Shown here: piece by piece, positions 62,855 through 64,000 of the stretch
Numbering within the stretch: position 1 is the first letter of the stretch
Layout: each line of letters begins with the position of its first letter
Notes under the pieces: model-generated
Told to the model about the DNA's origin: nothing
The model's database searches: none
The model's input: the letters and a program-made list of their open reading frames with translations, nothing else
Translations under genes and position numbers: made by a program
Source: Corynebacterium cystitidis
Lineage (GTDB): Bacteria; Actinomycetota; Actinomycetes; Mycobacteriales; Mycobacteriaceae
NCBI RefSeq assembly: GCF_900187295.1
Contig: NZ_LT906473.1
Span: 1,302,001 to 1,366,000 of the forward strand
Direction: 5' to 3'
Length of the DNA stretch: 64,000 nt

Positions 62855-64000
62855 ATGATCGATCGTGACACCCGCCAGTTATTGCCCATCATTGTCAAGT
62901 TTCTGACGGTGGTGGGCTTTGGTGCTGGCTTGGGTGTGATATGGACGCACATCGCACAGACCGATTTCCCCGTAGACATGATTATCTACAGGGAGGGCTC
63001 CCGCGCCTTCTTTTCCGGCGCAGAGGTGTATTCCGAGCCCATGTACGCCGGTGATCTAGCGCTGCCCTTCATCTATCCGCCGTTCGGCGCACTCGCGCTC
63101 GGCCCGCTAACCCCGCATGTCATCTCGGATTCCTTGGCCGGCGACATCATGATCGTGATCTCCGATGCGCTGCTATTGCTCTGCGCCTACCTCGCTTTCA
63201 AGGCACTTCTGCCGCACGCCGAACGTGGCCTGCGCTGGTGCGTCACGACGATCGCATGGGTCGCCGGCATGCTCATCGAACCAGTGGTGCTTAACCAAGG
63301 CTTCGCACAGATCAATATCGTGCTGATGGCGCTTGTGTTCATTGACTTGGTGCCGCGCAAACGCTACTTACCGCGTGGCTTTTGGATTGGGATCGCAGCG
63401 GCCATCAAGATTTCGCCGCTGGCCATGTGCCTGTATTTCTTATTACGCAAGGAGTTCCGCGCAATCCTCGTCGCAGCGCTTACTGCGGTTGCGGCAACAC
63501 TGGTTGCTGCCGCCGTGCGGTGGGACGCCACAGTAGAGTTCTTCTCCGTCACACTGCTGGGTATGGGCTCAGGCAACGAGTTTGGGGTGGACTCTACGTA
63601 CCAGTCCAATAGCTCCATTAAAGGAGCGCTGATGCGATTTGCGCAGTCCCAGGAGCACCTGGAGGCATACGGCACACTGGTCAACGTGCTCTGGCTAGTA
63701 CTGTCACTGATCACCATTGTGCTCGGTGGGTGGTTGATGGTGGCGTTGCTACGTCGCGGGATGAACGTTGACGCGATCTTAGTGAATTCGGTGATTATGC
63801 TGCTGATCTCGCCGGTCTCTTGGTCGCATCACTGGGTGTGGCTCGCACTGATTCTGCCGGTGGTGGTGTGGCGTTTACTGACCGCTTTCACAGGAAACAC
63901 CGCCCTGGCAGTGGTGACTGCGCTGTGGGCGGTGTTGGTGCTCACCAACCCACCAAAGTGGTGGTTTGGTGATCAGATTGCCGTGTTTGAACTGGCTATC
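62855..64000 (+). CDS. GT87 (DUF2029)-family membrane glycosyltransferase, cut by the window end
   Basis: An open frame from ATG 62855 runs to the window edge without a stop (382 codons). It starts MIDRDTRQLLPIIVKFLTVV and has many membrane segments. VDMIIYREGSRAFFSGAEVY near residue 40 and VVLNQGFAQINIVLMALVF near 140 are the motifs of polyprenyl-phosphate-mannose-dependent GT-C mannosyltransferases of the GT87 family, which act in lipomannan/arabinogalactan assembly. The exact acceptor is not evident. It is 35 bp downstream of ilvD but has no obvious tie to it. Confidence 0.8.
   Translation, partial: MIDRDTRQLLPIIVKFLTVVGFGAGLGVIWTHIAQTDFPVDMIIYREGSRAFFSGAEVYSEPMYAGDLALPFIYPPFGALALGPLTPHVISDSLAGDIMIVISDALLLLCAYLAFKALLPHAERGLRWCVTTIAWVAGMLIEPVVLNQGFAQINIVLMALVFIDLVPRKRYLPRGFWIGIAAAIKISPLAMCLYFLLRKEFRAILVAALTAVAATLVAAAVRWDATVEFFSVTLLGMGSGNEFGVDSTYQSNSSIKGALMRFAQSQEHLEAYGTLVNVLWLVLSLITIVLGGWLMVALLRRGMNVDAILVNSVIMLLISPVSWSHHWVWLALILPVVVWRLLTAFTGNTALAVVTALWAVLVLTNPPKWWFGDQIAVFELAI

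Overview
This window reads as a Corynebacterium chromosome. The block ilvD - PH-domain protein - MscCG-type channel - ilv leader peptide - ilvB - ilvN - ilvC, followed by serA, leuB, a DEDDh exonuclease, a CBS/nucleotidyltransferase regulator, an Odx-type FAH protein, a methyltransferase and gltX with tRNA-Gln/tRNA-Glu, matches the order I recall from C. glutamicum. Two-domain LysX, DUF3558-type lipoproteins, a DtxR-like box and anchored-repeat ABC transporter proteins also fit this group. I do not assign a species.

Layout. 1-6.9 kb: minus-strand run DUF998 membrane protein - alpha/beta hydrolase - lysX, flanked by two copies of a duplicated segment. One copy (311-829) is a P-loop kinase pseudogene with two nonsense codons and the other (6332-6868) is intact. 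A RelE-like remnant and a tRNA-Glu lie between lysX and the intact copy. 7.1-11.8 kb: accessory stretch with a broken acyltransferase fragment, three tandem paralogous lipoproteins and a large PPE/EspB-like protein. 11.9-16.3 kb: a TetR regulator with two small CBU_0592-type membrane proteins, divergent from an operon built around a cytochrome b/molybdopterin oxidoreductase fusion, with two matching operator-like sites between them. 16.3-19.6 kb: a YeiB-like membrane protein, then a two-gene SufC + SufB/D-like pair under a DtxR-type box. 19.8-24.3 kb: a peptide transporter whose 1268-bp segment is directly duplicated around an IS1634-type element, leaving a complete copy without its native upstream DNA and a copy lacking its 3' end. 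24.5-31.9 kb: a secreted serine hydrolase, a decayed antitoxin, a tctCBA transporter, a possible RiPP precursor, tRNA-Glu and tRNA-Gln, and a carbonic anhydrase lipoprotein. 32-42 kb: gltX, then a six-gene minus-strand anchored-repeat metal ABC locus with a divergent PKPE-repeat surface protein; two Zur-like palindromes lie between the divergent genes. 41.8-64 kb: housekeeping and amino-acid biosynthesis, ending in a GT87-type glycosyltransferase cut by the window edge.

How the genes work together. IlvBNCD make valine/isoleucine precursors under leader-peptide attenuation, LeuB serves leucine and SerA serine synthesis. The 34.6-41.8 kb locus probably captures and imports a divalent metal, most likely zinc or manganese, through wall-anchored proteins that share the transporter's binding repeat. 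The SufC/SufB-D-like pair looks like a minimal iron-sulfur scaffold controlled by iron.

The most unusual items are the stand-alone two-gene Suf-like pair with its DtxR box, the mosaic lipoprotein triplication beside a type-VII-like candidate substrate, the IS-centred transporter duplication, the twin operators at the molybdoenzyme locus, the lanthipeptide-like orphan ORF and the Cys-cluster insertion in the carbonic anhydrase. All calls come from reading sequence and translations; no database search was run.
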